From: Rodentibacter heidelbergensis
GTDB lineage: Bacteria > Pseudomonadota > Gammaproteobacteria > Enterobacterales > Pasteurellaceae
Direction: 5' to 3'
DNA: 64,000 bases
Assembly (NCBI RefSeq): GCF_002000125.1
Contig: NZ_MLHH01000008.1
Span: forward strand, 1-64,000
Each line of letters starts with the position of its first letter. The first letter of the stretch is position 1. The notes under the pieces were generated by a model that made no database searches, was not told where the DNA came from, and worked only from the letters and a program-made list of their open reading frames with translations. A program made the translations under genes and the position numbers. Of this stretch, positions 40,417 to 51,192 are shown in pieces.

Positions 40417-42483
40417 ATGACAACCCAAAACTTCCTAGTAGAAATCGGCACAGAAGAGCTGCCGCCAAAAGCTCTGAAAACATTAGCTACAGCCTTTGCG
40501 GATAACGTACAGGCGGAATTGAGCCAAGCGGGCTTAACCTTTGAGAAAATTGAATGGTTTGCTGCGCCACGTCGTTTAGCAGTGAAAGTGTTGGCACTTG
40601 CCACACAACAGCCAAGCAAAGAAATTGAAAAACGTGGTCCTGCGATGTCAGCAGCCTTTGATGCAGAAGGCAAGCCAACCAAAGCAGCGGAAGGCTGGGC
40701 GAGAGGCTGTGGGATCACCGTTGATCAAGCGGAACGCCTTGCCACAGACAAAGGCGAATGGCTGGTTCATCGTGCGAAAATTGAAGGTCAACCGACCAAA
40801 AATTTACTTGGTGAGATTGTAGCGAATGCTCTAGCGAAATTGCCGATTCCAAAACCGATGCGTTGGGCGGACAAAACCGTGCAATTCATCCGTCCTGTTC
40901 ATACCGTCACGATGTTGTTGGGTGATGAACTCATCGAAGGTGAAATTTTAGGGGTGGCAAGTGGTCGCACTATTCGTGGACACCGTTTCTTAGGTGAAGC
41001 TGAATTTGAAATCCAACACGCCGATCAATATCCGCAATTATTGCGTGAAAAAGGCTCGGTTATTGCCGATTTCAACGAACGTAAAGCAGTAATTTTAGCA
41101 AAATCTCAAGAAAAAGCGACCGCACTTGGCGGCGTGGCAGATATTGAAGACGATTTGCTCGATGAAGTCACTTCGTTGGTGGAATATCCGAACGTGTTGG
41201 CAGCGAAATTTGAAGAACGTTTCCTTGCTGTGCCTGCGGAAGCCTTGGTTTATACGATGAAAGGCGACCAAAAATACTTCCCGATTTATGATAAAGCGGG
41301 CAAATTATTACCGCACTTTATCTTCGTATCGAACATTAACCCGGATGATCCAAGTGCGATTATTAAAGGGAACGAAAAAGTGGTTCGTCCACGTTTAACG
41401 GATGCGGAGTTTTTCTTCAAAACGGATTTAAAACAAAAATTAGTGGATCGCTTGCCACGTTTGGAAACCGTATTGTTCCAACAACAACTTGGTACATTGC
41501 GTGATAAAACCGCGCGTATTGAACAGCTTGCCGGTGAAATTGCCAAACAAATCGGTGCTGATGAAGCAAAAGCCAAACGGGCAGGTTTGCTTTCAAAATG
41601 TGATTTAATGACTAATATGGTGTTTGAATTCACCGATACGCAGGGTGTGATGGGGATGCACTATGCCCGCCACGATGGGGAAGATGAAGAAGTGGCAGTG
41701 GCGTTAAATGAGCAATATATGCCACGTTTTGCCGGCGATGAATTGCCAAAATCTTTAGTGGCAAGTGCGGTCGCTTTGGCGGATAAATTTGATACTCTCA
41801 CCGGAATTTTTGGGATCGGGCAAGCACCAAAAGGCAGTGCAGATCCCTTTGCGCTACGCCGTGCCGCATTAGGGGCCTTACGCATTATTGTAGAGAAAAA
41901 TCTTCCACTTGATTTAGAAGATTTAGTGCAAAAAGCCACTGTACTTTTCGGTGATAAATTGACGAATAAAAACGTGGTTGCCGATGTGGTGGACTTTATG
42001 TTGGGGCGCTTCCGGGCATGGTATCAAGACGAAGGTATTGCAGTGGATGTGATCCAAGCGGTGTTGGCTCGCCGTCCAACCCGTCCGGCAGATTTTGATG
42101 CACGGGTGCGTGCGGTATCCCATTTCCGAACCTTAGATTCTGCAGAAGCCTTGGCAGCAGCCAATAAACGTGTGGCGAATATTCTTGCCAAAGCAGATAT
42201 TACGATCGGTGAGATTAATTTAAGCGCTTGTGTAGAGCCTGCGGAAAAAGCTTTGGCTGAAGCGGTGTTGGCATTAAAAGCTGAAGTACAACCGTTAATC
42301 GCACAAGGTGAATATACGGCGGTATTGGATAAACTCGCTAACTTACGCACGCCTGTGGATAACTTCTTTGATAATGTGATGGTAAATGCAGAAGATCCAG
42401 CACTGCGTCAAAACCGCTTGGCGATCTTAAATACCTTGCAAAGCTTGTTCTTACAAGTGGCAGATATTTCAGTACTTCAATAA
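40417..42483 (+). CDS. glyS: glycyl-tRNA synthetase beta subunit
   Basis: Beta subunit that binds tRNA-Gly in the alpha2-beta2 enzyme; 688 residues, normal length. It begins [20 protein letters not shown] and contains [30 protein letters not shown] and the C-terminal HD-like and anticodon-binding regions. Three uptake signals lie within it. The tandem array lies directly upstream, so its promoter must lie in or after the array unless it is read from upstream. Confidence 0.97.
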   Translation: MTTQNFLVEIGTEELPPKALKTLATAFADNVQAELSQAGLTFEKIEWFAAPRRLAVKVLALATQQPSKEIEKRGPAMSAAFDAEGKPTKAAEGWARGCGITVDQAERLATDKGEWLVHRAKIEGQPTKNLLGEIVANALAKLPIPKPMRWADKTVQFIRPVHTVTMLLGDELIEGEILGVASGRTIRGHRFLGEAEFEIQHADQYPQLLREKGSVIADFNERKAVILAKSQEKATALGGVADIEDDLLDEVTSLVEYPNVLAAKFEERFLAVPAEALVYTMKGDQKYFPIYDKAGKLLPHFIFVSNINPDDPSAIIKGNEKVVRPRLTDAEFFFKTDLKQKLVDRLPRLETVLFQQQLGTLRDKTARIEQLAGEIAKQIGADEAKAKRAGLLSKCDLMTNMVFEFTDTQGVMGMHYARHDGEDEEVAVALNEQYMPRFAGDELPKSLVASAVALADKFDTLTGIFGIGQAPKGSADPFALRRAALGALRIIVEKNLPLDLEDLVQKATVLFGDKLTNKNVVADVVDFMLGRFRAWYQDEGIAVDVIQAVLARRPTRPADFDARVRAVSHFRTLDSAEALAAANKRVANILAKADITIGEINLSACVEPAEKALAEAVLALKAEVQPLIAQGEYTAVLDKLANLRTPVDNFFDNVMVNAEDPALRQNRLAILNTLQSLFLQVADISVLQ

Positions 42484-42568
42484 TAGAGATTGGGGTGGTT
42501 GTTTTTTCATCGACCATCCCTTTTCTTATAGACTTCAAGGGATTATTTCTCTATAATCAGCGCACTTT

Positions 42569-42645
42569 CCCCCCTTAGCTCAGTCGGTTAGAGCAGGCGA
42601 CTCATAATCGCTTGGTCACTGGTTCAAGTCCGGTAGGGGGGACCA
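42569..42645 (+). tRNA. ileX: tRNA-Ile(CAT), lysidine-type
   Basis: A 77-nt cloverleaf with encoded CCA. Acceptor stem CCCCCCT pairs with AGGGGGG; D arm GCTC/GAGC; anticodon arm GCGACTCATAATCGC with anticodon CAT; T stem ACTGG/CCGGT. The anticodon arm and variable region (GGCGACTCATAATCGCTTGG) match the E. coli minor tRNA-Ile2 rather than elongator or initiator tRNA-Met, so the CAT anticodon should be modified by TilS to lysidine and read AUA. Confidence 0.9.
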
Positions 42646-42869
42646 AACGGACTTTTCTCCGATTATCTCTTCTTCACTTTTTCTTACCAAATTATTCGTT
42701 CAATATGAAATTTACTCTTTTCTTTGATGAGTAGGCAGTTATGCCATACTGTGAGCAAACTTTTGTGATAATAAATTGGCAGATTAACGAATATGCTTTT
42801 CACATTTTGTGCGATTTATGGTATTTTAACGCCCAATTTTCAACTTAAATTTAATAAGGAAAACATCAA

Positions 42870-43163
42870 ATGGAAGCTCAAAGTCCAATGTCCACGTTAG
42901 TGATTTTCGTGATTTTCGGTTTAATTTTTTACTTTATGATTTATCGTCCACAAGCGAAACGTAATAAAGAACATAAGAAATTAATGTCTGAATTAGCGAA
43001 AGGCAGTGAGGTTTTAACCGCCGGTGGTTTAATGGGAAAAATCACGAAAGTGATTGAAGATAATAACAGTGTGGTGATCGCTTTAAATGAAACGACAGAA
43101 ATTACGATTAACCGCAACTATATTGTTACTATCCTTCCAAAAGGTTCGGTAAAAACGCTTTAA
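42870..43163 (+). CDS. yajC: preprotein translocase subunit YajC
   Basis: Small membrane protein of the SecDF-YajC accessory translocase. 97 residues with one N-terminal helix (about 8-25), then RPQAKRNKEHKKLMSELAKG and VLTAGGLMGKI, the family signature. A good site (AAGGA) precedes the start. secD starts 24 bp later. Confidence 0.95.
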   Translation: MEAQSPMSTLVIFVIFGLIFYFMIYRPQAKRNKEHKKLMSELAKGSEVLTAGGLMGKITKVIEDNNSVVIALNETTEITINRNYIVTILPKGSVKTL

Positions 43164-43187
43164 TTTTTTATTCCTAAAGGGACAACT

Positions 43188-45038
43188 ATGCTAAATCGTT
43201 ACCCATTATGGAAGAATCTAATGGTGATCCTTGTGGTCGCCATTGGTGTTTTATACTCTCTTCCAAATATTTATGGTGAAGATCCTGCAGTACAAATTTC
43301 CGGTACTCGTGGGCAACAAGCCACCACGGCAACATTAGGACAGGTCCAAGAGGTCTTAAATGCCAATCATCTTTCAACCAAATCCATTGTTCTTGAGCAA
43401 GGCTCTATTTTAGCGCGTTTCAATAATACGGATGATCAGTTGCTTGCGAAAGATAAAATTGCTGAAAAACTCGGTAATAACTATACCACGGCATTAAATC
43501 TTGCACCGGCAACCCCGGCTTGGTTAAGCAGTATTGGGGCAAACCCGATGAAATGGGGCTTGGATTTGCGTGGTGGTGTGCGTTTCTTGATGGAGGTGGA
43601 TATGAATTCCGCTTTGGCAAAACGTCAAGAGCAGTTACAAGACACCTTACGCAATGAACTTCGCAAGGAAAAAATTCAATATACCGGCATTAAAAATGCG
43701 GAGAATTTTGGTACAACGGTCACCCTTGCCAATCCCGATCAACTTTCAAAAGCCTCCCGCATTATTCGCCAGACGCATCCAACGTTAGACGTCACGGATG
43801 TGAATAACGATACACTCAACTTATCCCTTTCTACCTCGGCGCTAAATGAAGCTCGTGATTTAGCGATTGAACAAAACCTGACTATTTTGCGTAAGCGTGT
43901 TTCTGAATTAGGCGTTGCTGAGGCCGTCATACAGCGTCAAGGTGCAGAGCGTATTGTGATCGAATTACCGGGGGTGCAGGATACCGCCCGCGCAAAAGAA
44001 ATTTTGGGGGCGACGGCAACACTTGAGTTTCGTATGGTGAATCAAAATGTGAATGCTGAAGCGGCAGTGCGTGGTATTTTACCGGCCGATTCCGAGGTGA
44101 AATATCATCGTGACGGTCGCCCTGTGGTGCTTTTCAAACGTCCTTCTTTGGGGGGAGAGCATATCATTAACTCCAGTGCAGCGTTAGATCAGCAGTCCGG
44201 CACACCACAAGTGAGTGTAACATTGGATAGTGAAGGTGGGGAACAGATGTCGCAACTCACCAAAAAATACTATAAAAAACCGATGGCAACCCTTTATGTT
44301 GAATATAAAGACAACGGTAAGAAAGACGAAAACGGCAAGACCATTCTCGAGAAAAGCGAAGAAATCATTAATGTGGCGACGATTCAAGCCCGCTTTGGTG
44401 CCAATTTCCAAATTACCGGTGTGGATAGTATGGCCGAAGCTCATAATCTTTCCACGTTATTAAAATCCGGGGCATTAATTGCACCGGTGCAAATTGTGGA
44501 AGAGCGTACAATCGGCCCATCATTAGGAGCGCAAAATGTCGAACAGGGTTTGAATGCCAGTTTCTGGGGATTGATCGCCGTGATTGTATTTATGTTGCTC
44601 TATTACAAACTTTTCGGCATTATCGCCAGCCTTGCGATGGTGATTAACATTGTGTTATTGGTTGGATTAATGTCGATTCTTCCGGGGGCAACCTTATCCA
44701 TGCCGGGGATTGCCGGTATTGTGCTGACATTGGGGATGTCGGTGGATGCCAACGTACTTATTTTTGAACGTATTAAAGAAGAAATCCGCAATGGTCGTCC
44801 GGTTCAACAGGCGATCAACGAAGGTTATAATGGCGCATTTACTTCTATTTTTGATGCGAACTTAACCACAATTCTAACGGCAATTATTCTTTATGCAGTG
44901 GGAACGGGGCCAATTCAAGGCTTTGCTATCACTCTTTCCTTAGGGGTGGCAATTTCCATGTTTACCGCTATTACGGGAACGCGTGCGCTTGTGAATATCA
45001 TTTATGGCGGCAAACGTGTTGAAAAACTTTCGATTTAA
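43188..45038 (+). CDS. secD: protein translocase subunit SecD
   Basis: Proton-driven subunit that helps pull secreted proteins across the membrane. 616 residues: one N-terminal helix, a large periplasmic domain with GLDLRGGVRFLMEV, and a C-terminal five-helix block with GMSVDANVLIFERIKEE. AAGGG precedes ATG. secF follows after 11 bases. Confidence 0.97.
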   Translation: MLNRYPLWKNLMVILVVAIGVLYSLPNIYGEDPAVQISGTRGQQATTATLGQVQEVLNANHLSTKSIVLEQGSILARFNNTDDQLLAKDKIAEKLGNNYTTALNLAPATPAWLSSIGANPMKWGLDLRGGVRFLMEVDMNSALAKRQEQLQDTLRNELRKEKIQYTGIKNAENFGTTVTLANPDQLSKASRIIRQTHPTLDVTDVNNDTLNLSLSTSALNEARDLAIEQNLTILRKRVSELGVAEAVIQRQGAERIVIELPGVQDTARAKEILGATATLEFRMVNQNVNAEAAVRGILPADSEVKYHRDGRPVVLFKRPSLGGEHIINSSAALDQQSGTPQVSVTLDSEGGEQMSQLTKKYYKKPMATLYVEYKDNGKKDENGKTILEKSEEIINVATIQARFGANFQITGVDSMAEAHNLSTLLKSGALIAPVQIVEERTIGPSLGAQNVEQGLNASFWGLIAVIVFMLLYYKLFGIIASLAMVINIVLLVGLMSILPGATLSMPGIAGIVLTLGMSVDANVLIFERIKEEIRNGRPVQQAINEGYNGAFTSIFDANLTTILTAIILYAVGTGPIQGFAITLSLGVAISMFTAITGTRALVNIIYGGKRVEKLSI

Positions 45039-45049
45039 TTGAGGTGACT

Positions 45050-46024
45050 ATGGCACTTTTTGCAAGAGATAAAAACGGACATCTCATCAAAGAAATTAAT
45101 GGCATTAAACTTCCTTTCCCATTAACAGAATTTATGAAAGTTCGCAAATGGGGATATCTTGTTTCCGTATTGCTGATGGCGGTTTCCCTGTTTTTTATTG
45201 TGACAAAGGGATTTAACTGGGGGTTAGATTTTACCGGTGGAGTGGTCTTTGATACTCATTTTTCACAACCTGCCAACCTTGAACAAATCCGTGGTAAGTT
45301 AAAAGAACATGGAATTGAAAGCCCAATTGTGCAAACCACGGGTTCGGTTCAAGATGTGATGATCCGCTTGCCAGCCACGGATAATGATGCCGGCATTGGT
45401 GATCGTGTCAAAGCCATGTTGGTTGAGTTGGATTCGGCAATTCAAATTAAAAGTATTGAATTTGTCGGCCCAAATGTGGGTGAAGAATTGGCGCAAGGTG
45501 CGGTGTATGCCACACTTGCCACTCTTGCGATGATGTTAATTTATATCGGTTCCCGTTTTGAGTGGCGTTTAGGTTTGGGCGGAATTGCTTCCCTTGCCCA
45601 CGATGTGGTGATTACTCTCGGGGTGTTTTCCGCATTGCAGGTAGAAATGGATCTCACTTTCGTTGCGGCGATTCTTTCAGTGGTGGGGTATTCCATTAAC
45701 GATAGTATTGTGGTGTTCGACCGTGTGCGTGAAAATTTCCGCAAAATTAGACGATTAGATACCCTTGATATTATAGATATCTCGCTTACACAAACCTTAT
45801 CCAGAACCATCATGACTTCTGCAACAACATTGATTGTTGTGGTTGCCCTCTTTTTCTTCGGGGGGCCCTCTATTCATAACTTCTCCCTTGCTTTGCTGGT
45901 TGGGATTGGTTTTGGTACTTATTCCTCTATCTTTGTGGCGATTGCCGTTGCTTATGATGTGGGGCTTAGACGTGAACATATGATCCCACCGAAAGTGGAT
46001 AAAGAAGTGGATGAACTCCCTTAA
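45050..46024 (+). CDS. secF: protein translocase subunit SecF
   Basis: Partner of SecD, 324 residues from ATG 45050, which has GAGGTG five bases upstream. Signatures are GLDFTGG, VGYSINDSIVVFDRVREN and the final membrane block. A two-codon upstream extension from GTG is possible but has no ribosome site. A terminator hairpin follows. Confidence 0.97.
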   Translation: MALFARDKNGHLIKEINGIKLPFPLTEFMKVRKWGYLVSVLLMAVSLFFIVTKGFNWGLDFTGGVVFDTHFSQPANLEQIRGKLKEHGIESPIVQTTGSVQDVMIRLPATDNDAGIGDRVKAMLVELDSAIQIKSIEFVGPNVGEELAQGAVYATLATLAMMLIYIGSRFEWRLGLGGIASLAHDVVITLGVFSALQVEMDLTFVAAILSVVGYSINDSIVVFDRVRENFRKIRRLDTLDIIDISLTQTLSRTIMTSATTLIVVVALFFFGGPSIHNFSLALLVGIGFGTYSSIFVAIAVAYDVGLRREHMIPPKVDKEVDELP

Positions 46025-46080
46025 CGCATTAAAAGTGCGGTTGAAAATCAGCGAGTTTTAAAACAACGTCTAAATAAATT

Positions 46081-46122
46081 AAGGGCAAATCTCGGTAGAT
46101 ATCGTGGATTTGTCCTTTTTGT
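46081..46122 (+). terminator. terminator after secF
   Basis: Stem AAGGGCAAATC (46081-46091) and GATTTGTCCTT (46107-46117) with one G-U pair and a 15-base loop, followed by a run of T. Confidence 0.75.
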
Positions 46123-46226
46123 TTTTTTACCTTATTTCTTGGTTTAATTGCTATAAATTCACACTAAAACCAAGTAGAATAGCCCGATTTTTTTATATTG
46201 TTTTTATATTTTAGTTAGGAGTGACT

Positions 46227-48047
46227 ATGGCAGCGGAAAGTGCAGGTGATTTAGTTCGGGTCGTGGCATTGCTAGGTGCCGCAGTAGTGGCCGTGCCCTT
46301 ATTTAAACGCATAGGGTTAGGATCGGTCTTAGGCTACCTTGCCGCAGGGTTGGCGATCGGCCCTTATGGTTTACAAATAATTGGTGATCCTCATGCGATT
46401 ATTCATCTTGCCGAATTTGGTGTGGTGATGTTCTTATTTGTGATTGGGCTTGAAATGAAACCTTCACATCTTTGGGGATTACGGCGTCAGATTTTTGGGC
46501 TGGGCAGTATGCAGGTGATCATTTCTGCTATTTTAATGACTATCGTCGGCACACAGTTTGGCGTTTCTTGGGAAGTGGCGTTTGTTTCTTCTTCCGGTTT
46601 TGTATTGACTTCGACAGCCATTGTGATGCAAGTATTAGGCGAACGCAAAGAACTTTCTACAAAGCGTGGCCAAAAAATTGTTTCAATTCTCCTTTTTGAA
46701 GATTTATTGATCGTACCATTGCTTGCGGTAGTGACCTTTCTTTCCCCTTTCGAAAAAACAGAAGCCTCGATGCCTTGGTGGCAATCTGCCGGCATTGCTA
46801 TGCTTGCTTTAGCCGCATTGGTTTTTATTGGTCGTTTCATTTTAAATCCGGTTTTCCGTATTCTAGCCAATGCCAAAGCCCGTGAAGTGATGACGGCTGC
46901 CGCACTTTTTGTTGTATTAGGCGCTGCATTACTAATGGAAGAAGCCGGATTGTCCATGGCAATGGGGGCTTTTGTGGCAGGGGTGATGCTTTCCGAATCT
47001 GCATTCCGCCATCAACTAGAAGCGGATATTGAGCCTTTCCGTGGCTTATTGCTCGGCCTTTTCTTCCTTGGCGTAGGGATGGCGCTAGATTTAAAAGTGG
47101 TGGCAGAAAACTGGCAATTAATTCTGTTAGGCGTGATTGTGTTAATGCTCACCAAAGGAACCTGTATTTATGTTGTCGCACGTTTAGCAAAAAGCACCCA
47201 TAAAACCGCATTAGAACGTACGCTTTTAATGGCGCAAGGGGGCGAATTTGCCTTTGTGCTTTTCGCTGCAGCTTTATCAAAAGGGGTGATTGATGAAACC
47301 GTCAATGCCAATATGACCGCCATTGTGGTGCTTTCTATGGTATTGACTCCACTTATTCTTGTCATTTATGAAAAATATGGTGCGAAAGAAGTGGCAGAGG
47401 AAATCGAACCTGATGAAATTGATGAACAGCATCCTATCCTCATTATTGGTATGGGACGCTTCGGACAAATTGTGAACGATTTGCTTCGTTTAAGCGGTTA
47501 TGCCACAACGGTGGTGGATCTCAATCCAAATATGATCAAAGGTTTCAATGAATACGGCATTAAATCTTATTTTGGTGATGCTTCACGCCGTGAGTTTTTA
47601 ATTGCCGCAGGATTAGAGCAGGCAGAAATGCTGGTGGTAGCTATTGACAATAAAGCGCAAGCTTCCGATATTGTGCATTTTGCCCGTGAAGTGAACCCAA
47701 ATATTAAAATTATTGCCCGTGCTTATGACCGTTTCCATACCTTTGATTTATATGATGCAGGGGTTAATGAAGCGGTGCGTGAAACTTTCGATTCCGCTGT
47801 TCGTACCGGTCGGGTGGCACTGGAAAATCTCGGTATGGAACCGGAGGTAGCAAAAGAAATTGCGGAATATTATTTCCATGCTGATCGTCATGAGGTGAAA
47901 TTAATGTCGCAAGTGTACGATCCTCAAGCGCAATTCTTTAAAAATCCGGCATTACGGGATATTGCTCGAGAATGCGATCAAAAAATGGCCGCAGAAATTC
48001 AAGAAATCCTTGTTAGAGCGAAAGAAAAAGAACAAGAAGAAAACTAA
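46227..48047 (+). CDS. kefBC: glutathione-regulated K+ efflux protein, KefB/KefC type
   Basis: CPA2-family K+/H+ antiporter of the inner membrane that opens in response to glutathione adducts during electrophile stress. 606 residues from ATG 46227 (GGAG upstream): about 12 hydrophobic segments in residues 5-385, with GLGSVLGYLAAGLAIGP and LLFEDLLIVPLLA, then a cytoplasmic RCK domain from about 404 with the nucleotide fold IIGMGRFGQIVND. It cannot be told apart as KefB or KefC with certainty. No kefF/kefG ancillary gene is beside it. Confidence 0.92.
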   Translation: MAAESAGDLVRVVALLGAAVVAVPLFKRIGLGSVLGYLAAGLAIGPYGLQIIGDPHAIIHLAEFGVVMFLFVIGLEMKPSHLWGLRRQIFGLGSMQVIISAILMTIVGTQFGVSWEVAFVSSSGFVLTSTAIVMQVLGERKELSTKRGQKIVSILLFEDLLIVPLLAVVTFLSPFEKTEASMPWWQSAGIAMLALAALVFIGRFILNPVFRILANAKAREVMTAAALFVVLGAALLMEEAGLSMAMGAFVAGVMLSESAFRHQLEADIEPFRGLLLGLFFLGVGMALDLKVVAENWQLILLGVIVLMLTKGTCIYVVARLAKSTHKTALERTLLMAQGGEFAFVLFAAALSKGVIDETVNANMTAIVVLSMVLTPLILVIYEKYGAKEVAEEIEPDEIDEQHPILIIGMGRFGQIVNDLLRLSGYATTVVDLNPNMIKGFNEYGIKSYFGDASRREFLIAAGLEQAEMLVVAIDNKAQASDIVHFAREVNPNIKIIARAYDRFHTFDLYDAGVNEAVRETFDSAVRTGRVALENLGMEPEVAKEIAEYYFHADRHEVKLMSQVYDPQAQFFKNPALRDIARECDQKMAAEIQEILVRAKEKEQEEN

Positions 48048-48058
48048 AAAATCCGACA

Positions 48059-48098
48059 AAAACGACCGCACTTTTAAATACCAAAGTGCGGTCGTTTT
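48059..48098. terminator. inverted uptake-signal pair after kefBC
   Basis: AAAACGACCGCACTTT (48059-48074) and AAAGTGCGGTCGTTTT (48083-48098) form a perfect 16-bp stem with an eight-base loop and flanking A and T runs. Both arms hold full uptake signals. Confidence 0.9.
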
Positions 48099-48192
48099 CT
48101 TTCATTTTTTCGTCATATAATGCTCTTATTTTAGGCGCATTTGTAGGGATGCAGTGCGTGTGCCCCTACCTTTCTTTACATACCGAGTTTTA

Positions 48193-48783
48193 CTAAACGC
48201 TCAATTTTGTTTTTAATGTCTGCAAGGCACGGGCTCGGTGAGAGATTTTTTTCTTTTCGCTGGTTTCCAGTTCTGCAAAGGTACAGCCTTGTTCCGGGCT
48301 GAAGAATAGACTGTCGTAACCAAAGCCATTTTCCCCTTTTTCCTCAAAACCAATCATACCTTGACATTCGCCTTCTGCAATAATTGGAGAGGGATCGGTA
48401 GGGTGTTGTAATAACACAATGCAACTGACAAATTTTGCTTGGCGTTTTTCTTTGGGGATAGAGGCGAGTTCTGCCAACAATTTTTGGCGATTTTTGGCAT
48501 CATTGCCTTCTTCGCCGGCATAACGGGCGGAATATAAACCCGGGGCGCCATTTAGCGCATTGACAACTAAACCGGAATCGTCCGCAATGGCCGGCAAACC
48601 GGATTTTTCTGCCGCATAACGAGCCTTTAATAAAGCATTTTCTACAAAGGTCAGCCCGGTTTCTTCCGGGCTTTCAATGCCTAAATCTGTTTGAGCGATA
48701 ACTTCGAATCCGAATGTCGCTAACACATCCGCCATTTCTTTTACTTTGCCTTGGTTGCCGGTGGCAAGTACAATTTTTTGCAT
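48193..48783 (-). CDS. rdgB: XTP/dITP pyrophosphatase (non-canonical purine NTPase)
   Basis: House-cleaning enzyme that hydrolyses dITP, ITP and XTP to keep them out of nucleic acids. 196 residues, Ham1 family: [41 protein letters not shown] and [10 protein letters not shown] with a C-terminal [11 protein letters not shown]. The start overlaps the kdkA stop (TAATG), so both are one transcript. Confidence 0.96.
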   Translation of the reverse strand: MQKIVLATGNQGKVKEMADVLATFGFEVIAQTDLGIESPEETGLTFVENALLKARYAAEKSGLPAIADDSGLVVNALNGAPGLYSARYAGEEGNDAKNRQKLLAELASIPKEKRQAKFVSCIVLLQHPTDPSPIIAEGECQGMIGFEEKGENGFGYDSLFFSPEQGCTFAELETSEKKKISHRARALQTLKTKLSV

Positions 48784-49532
48784 TATGGTTTATCCTTTTG
48801 GTTGAAATATTGATGATAACCGAACATAAGCTCTGTCCAGTTTTGTTCTGTAAATTGGATTTTCATTCTTTCGGTTTCTTTCATAAAAGAGCGGTGTAAA
48901 CGGTTTAAGTTTTCCGCTTTCCAAAAATCGCCCGATTTTTCACCGCACTTATCAAAATCCAGCAGCCAACATTTTTGCGCTTGTTCCGTATTTTGAACAA
49001 GAATGTTGTGTGCATTGAGATCCGTATGGCAGATTTGTAGATCGTGTAGCTGGCGAATTAACCCACCGATTTGTTGCCAAGTTTCATCAGAAAGAGATTG
49101 GCTTTGTAGCAGTGCGGTTAAATCCTGCGCATTTTCAATTTTTTCGGTGAGGATATCGGCTTGATAGCAAACGCCAATCTTGCCTTTTTGTATGCGTGCA
49201 CCAATGGGCTTAGGAACGGGTAAGCCTGCTTCATACAAGCGTTGTAATAAGGAAAATTCGGCGAAGCTGCGTGTTTGGGAAAGAGTTGAAAAAATGTAAC
49301 GATCTTTATTAAATTTTCCCCATAATCCGCCACGATAATAATGACGCAGTGCACAATTTACGCCAAACCAATCCTGTGTTGCCAAAAAATAAGTGGTTCC
49401 TCGCCCTTTTGCCAAACCAAGGATACGCTGTTGTGCTTGCCAAAATGAGGGATCAAAGAAGTGATGTTGTTGCTCAAAAGTGCGGTCAAAATTAAAGATA
49501 AAAAATTGGTTATCTTGTTGGAACTCAAGCAT
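48783..49532 (-). CDS. kdkA: 3-deoxy-D-manno-octulosonic acid kinase
   Basis: Kdo kinase, which phosphorylates the single Kdo of Haemophilus-type lipooligosaccharide. 249 residues with a protein-kinase-like fold: [12 protein letters not shown], the catalytic loop [12 protein letters not shown] (Asp171, Asn176) and the metal-binding LLDFDKC (Asp192). It is divergent from opsX, whose heptose joins the same core, and coupled to rdgB. An uptake signal lies within it. Confidence 0.93.
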   Translation of the reverse strand: MLEFQQDNQFFIFNFDRTFEQQHHFFDPSFWQAQQRILGLAKGRGTTYFLATQDWFGVNCALRHYYRGGLWGKFNKDRYIFSTLSQTRSFAEFSLLQRLYEAGLPVPKPIGARIQKGKIGVCYQADILTEKIENAQDLTALLQSQSLSDETWQQIGGLIRQLHDLQICHTDLNAHNILVQNTEQAQKCWLLDFDKCGEKSGDFWKAENLNRLHRSFMKETERMKIQFTEQNWTELMFGYHQYFNQKDKP

Positions 49533-49609
49533 TTTAGATGGATTGAATGATAGAAAATGCCCTCATTCTACTTTAAAATAACGGCAATTTAAACGAGAAA
49601 GGAACCGCT

Positions 49610-50653
49610 ATGCCGCTTTTTACTGAAGCGCCAACCTCACTTTGTATTCTTCGTCTTTCAGCCGTAGGAGATGTGTGCCATGCCCTTGCCGTGGTGCAAC
49701 ATATTCAGGCGTACTATCCACAGACCAAAATCACTTGGATTGTGGGAAAAACAGAAGCTACCTTGTTAGAAGGAATACCGAATGTGAAGTTGCTTCCTTA
49801 TGATAAAAAAACGGGTTGGAAGGGCATTTTTTCCTTATGGAAACAGCTTAAACATACTCATTTTGATGCCCTTTTGAATATGCAAACCGCATTTCGTGCT
49901 TCTATGCTTTCTTTAGGAATTAAAGCCAAATATAAAATTGGGTTTGGGCAAAAACGTTCTCGTGAGGGGCAATGGCTTTTTGTCAATCGGCGAGTGAAGG
50001 ATCCCCAATCACCTCATGTGTTAGATGGTTTTATGGCATTTGCTGAATATATTGGTGTGCCGCAATCCGTCTCCTCTTGGCATTTGGCAATTTCACAGCA
50101 AGATCAACAGTTTGCAGAGCAATTTATTGATCTGACCCGTAAGAATTTATTAATTTCCCCTTGTTCCAGTAAAGCAGAAAAAGATTGGTTAGTTGAACGT
50201 TATGCGGAAGTCGCCAATATCGCTAATCAACATAATGTGAATGTGATTTTTTGTAGTTCTCCAGCGAAAAGAGAGTTGGAAATGGTGGAAAAAATAACCG
50301 CACTTTGCGATTTTACGCCAGCCAATGCCGCAGGAAAAACGAACTTAAAACAACTGGCGGCATTGATTGCGAAAGTGGATCTTGTCCTCTCACCGGATTC
50401 CGGCCCCGCTCATATTGCCACCACACAAGGCACACCGGTGATAGGGTTGTATGCCTATCACAACCCATTGCGTACCGCCCCCTATAATAATAGAGAAAAT
50501 GTGGTATCAGTCTATGAAGAAAATGTGCAAAAAGAATTTGGCAAACCTTCTTCTGAATTGCCTTGGGCAACAAAATTGAAAGGGAAGAATTTGATGGCGG
50601 AAATTCAAGTGGAAGAGGTGATTACACAGATGGAAAAATTGCATTTGTGGTAA
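49610..50653 (+). CDS. opsX: lipooligosaccharide heptosyltransferase I (OpsX)
   Basis: Glycosyltransferase family 9 enzyme that adds the first L-glycero-D-manno-heptose to phosphorylated Kdo. 347 residues: CILRLSAVGDVCHALAVVQHI at the acceptor side, ISPCSSKAEKDW and the donor site VLSPDSGPAHIATTQGTPVIGLY. AAGGAACC precedes the start. The neighbouring kdkA makes the phosphate found on the acceptor, so the two cooperate in inner-core assembly. Confidence 0.92.
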   Translation: MPLFTEAPTSLCILRLSAVGDVCHALAVVQHIQAYYPQTKITWIVGKTEATLLEGIPNVKLLPYDKKTGWKGIFSLWKQLKHTHFDALLNMQTAFRASMLSLGIKAKYKIGFGQKRSREGQWLFVNRRVKDPQSPHVLDGFMAFAEYIGVPQSVSSWHLAISQQDQQFAEQFIDLTRKNLLISPCSSKAEKDWLVERYAEVANIANQHNVNVIFCSSPAKRELEMVEKITALCDFTPANAAGKTNLKQLAALIAKVDLVLSPDSGPAHIATTQGTPVIGLYAYHNPLRTAPYNNRENVVSVYEENVQKEFGKPSSELPWATKLKGKNLMAEIQVEEVITQMEKLHLW

Positions 50654-50700
50654 TTAAAACTGGCGTTTAATGAACGCCAGTGGAGGAAAAGGGGGAAAGT

Positions 50701-51045
50701 TTATTCCCCTTTTTGTACATTGAAAGCTTCTAATGCGCGTAAAGAGTAGGTATAAGCCGCACCGGCATTGAGCGCAATAGACATGGCTAATGCAGCAGAC
50801 ACCTCTTCTTCCGTTGCACCGGCTTTTACCGCTTCTTCGGCATGAACGCTAATACAGCTTTCGCAGCGGGTTGTCACCGCCACAGCCAATGCAATGAGTT
50901 CACGGGTTTTGGCATCCAGTACATTTCCTTCAGCCGCTGCCGCACCTAATGCTTGATAGGCTTGCAACATTTTCGGGTGTTTTTTGCCAAGCTCGCCAAA
51001 TGATTTTTTAACGTGTGAAGTCTGTTCTTTCCAATCGGTAAACAT
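50701..51045 (-). CDS. carboxymuconolactone decarboxylase family, AhpD-like protein
   Basis: Small all-helical protein, 114 residues, with the AhpD-type redox motif CESCISVH (Cys61, Cys64, His68) preceded by acidic and basic helix residues (KTRELIALAVAVTTR). Such proteins act as thiol peroxidase or disulfide-reductase partners. The start is ATG 51045 with AGGAG upstream. The physiological partner is unknown and no ahpC is near. Confidence 0.88.
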   Translation of the reverse strand: MFTDWKEQTSHVKKSFGELGKKHPKMLQAYQALGAAAAEGNVLDAKTRELIALAVAVTTRCESCISVHAEEAVKAGATEEEVSAALAMSIALNAGAAYTYSLRALEAFNVQKGE

Positions 51046-51192
51046 GATATTTTCTCCTAGAATATAAGGGGATGATGAATTGGGGAAAACCATTGTCTAA
51101 TAATAGGCAGGCTGATATTTCCCATGGTTATAGCCAACGTATAATGGACGATTTAATGCAATTGTGCAATGTAAATTGCGTTTTTTTTACGC

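Noticed and set aside
42569-42645. tRNA-Met
   Set aside because: The anticodon is CAT, but the anticodon arm and variable region match tRNA-Ile2 and not elongator or initiator tRNA-Met.
46487-46957. 156-residue open frame on the minus strand
   Set aside because: It is antisense to the conserved membrane region of kefBC and has no family signature or ribosome site.
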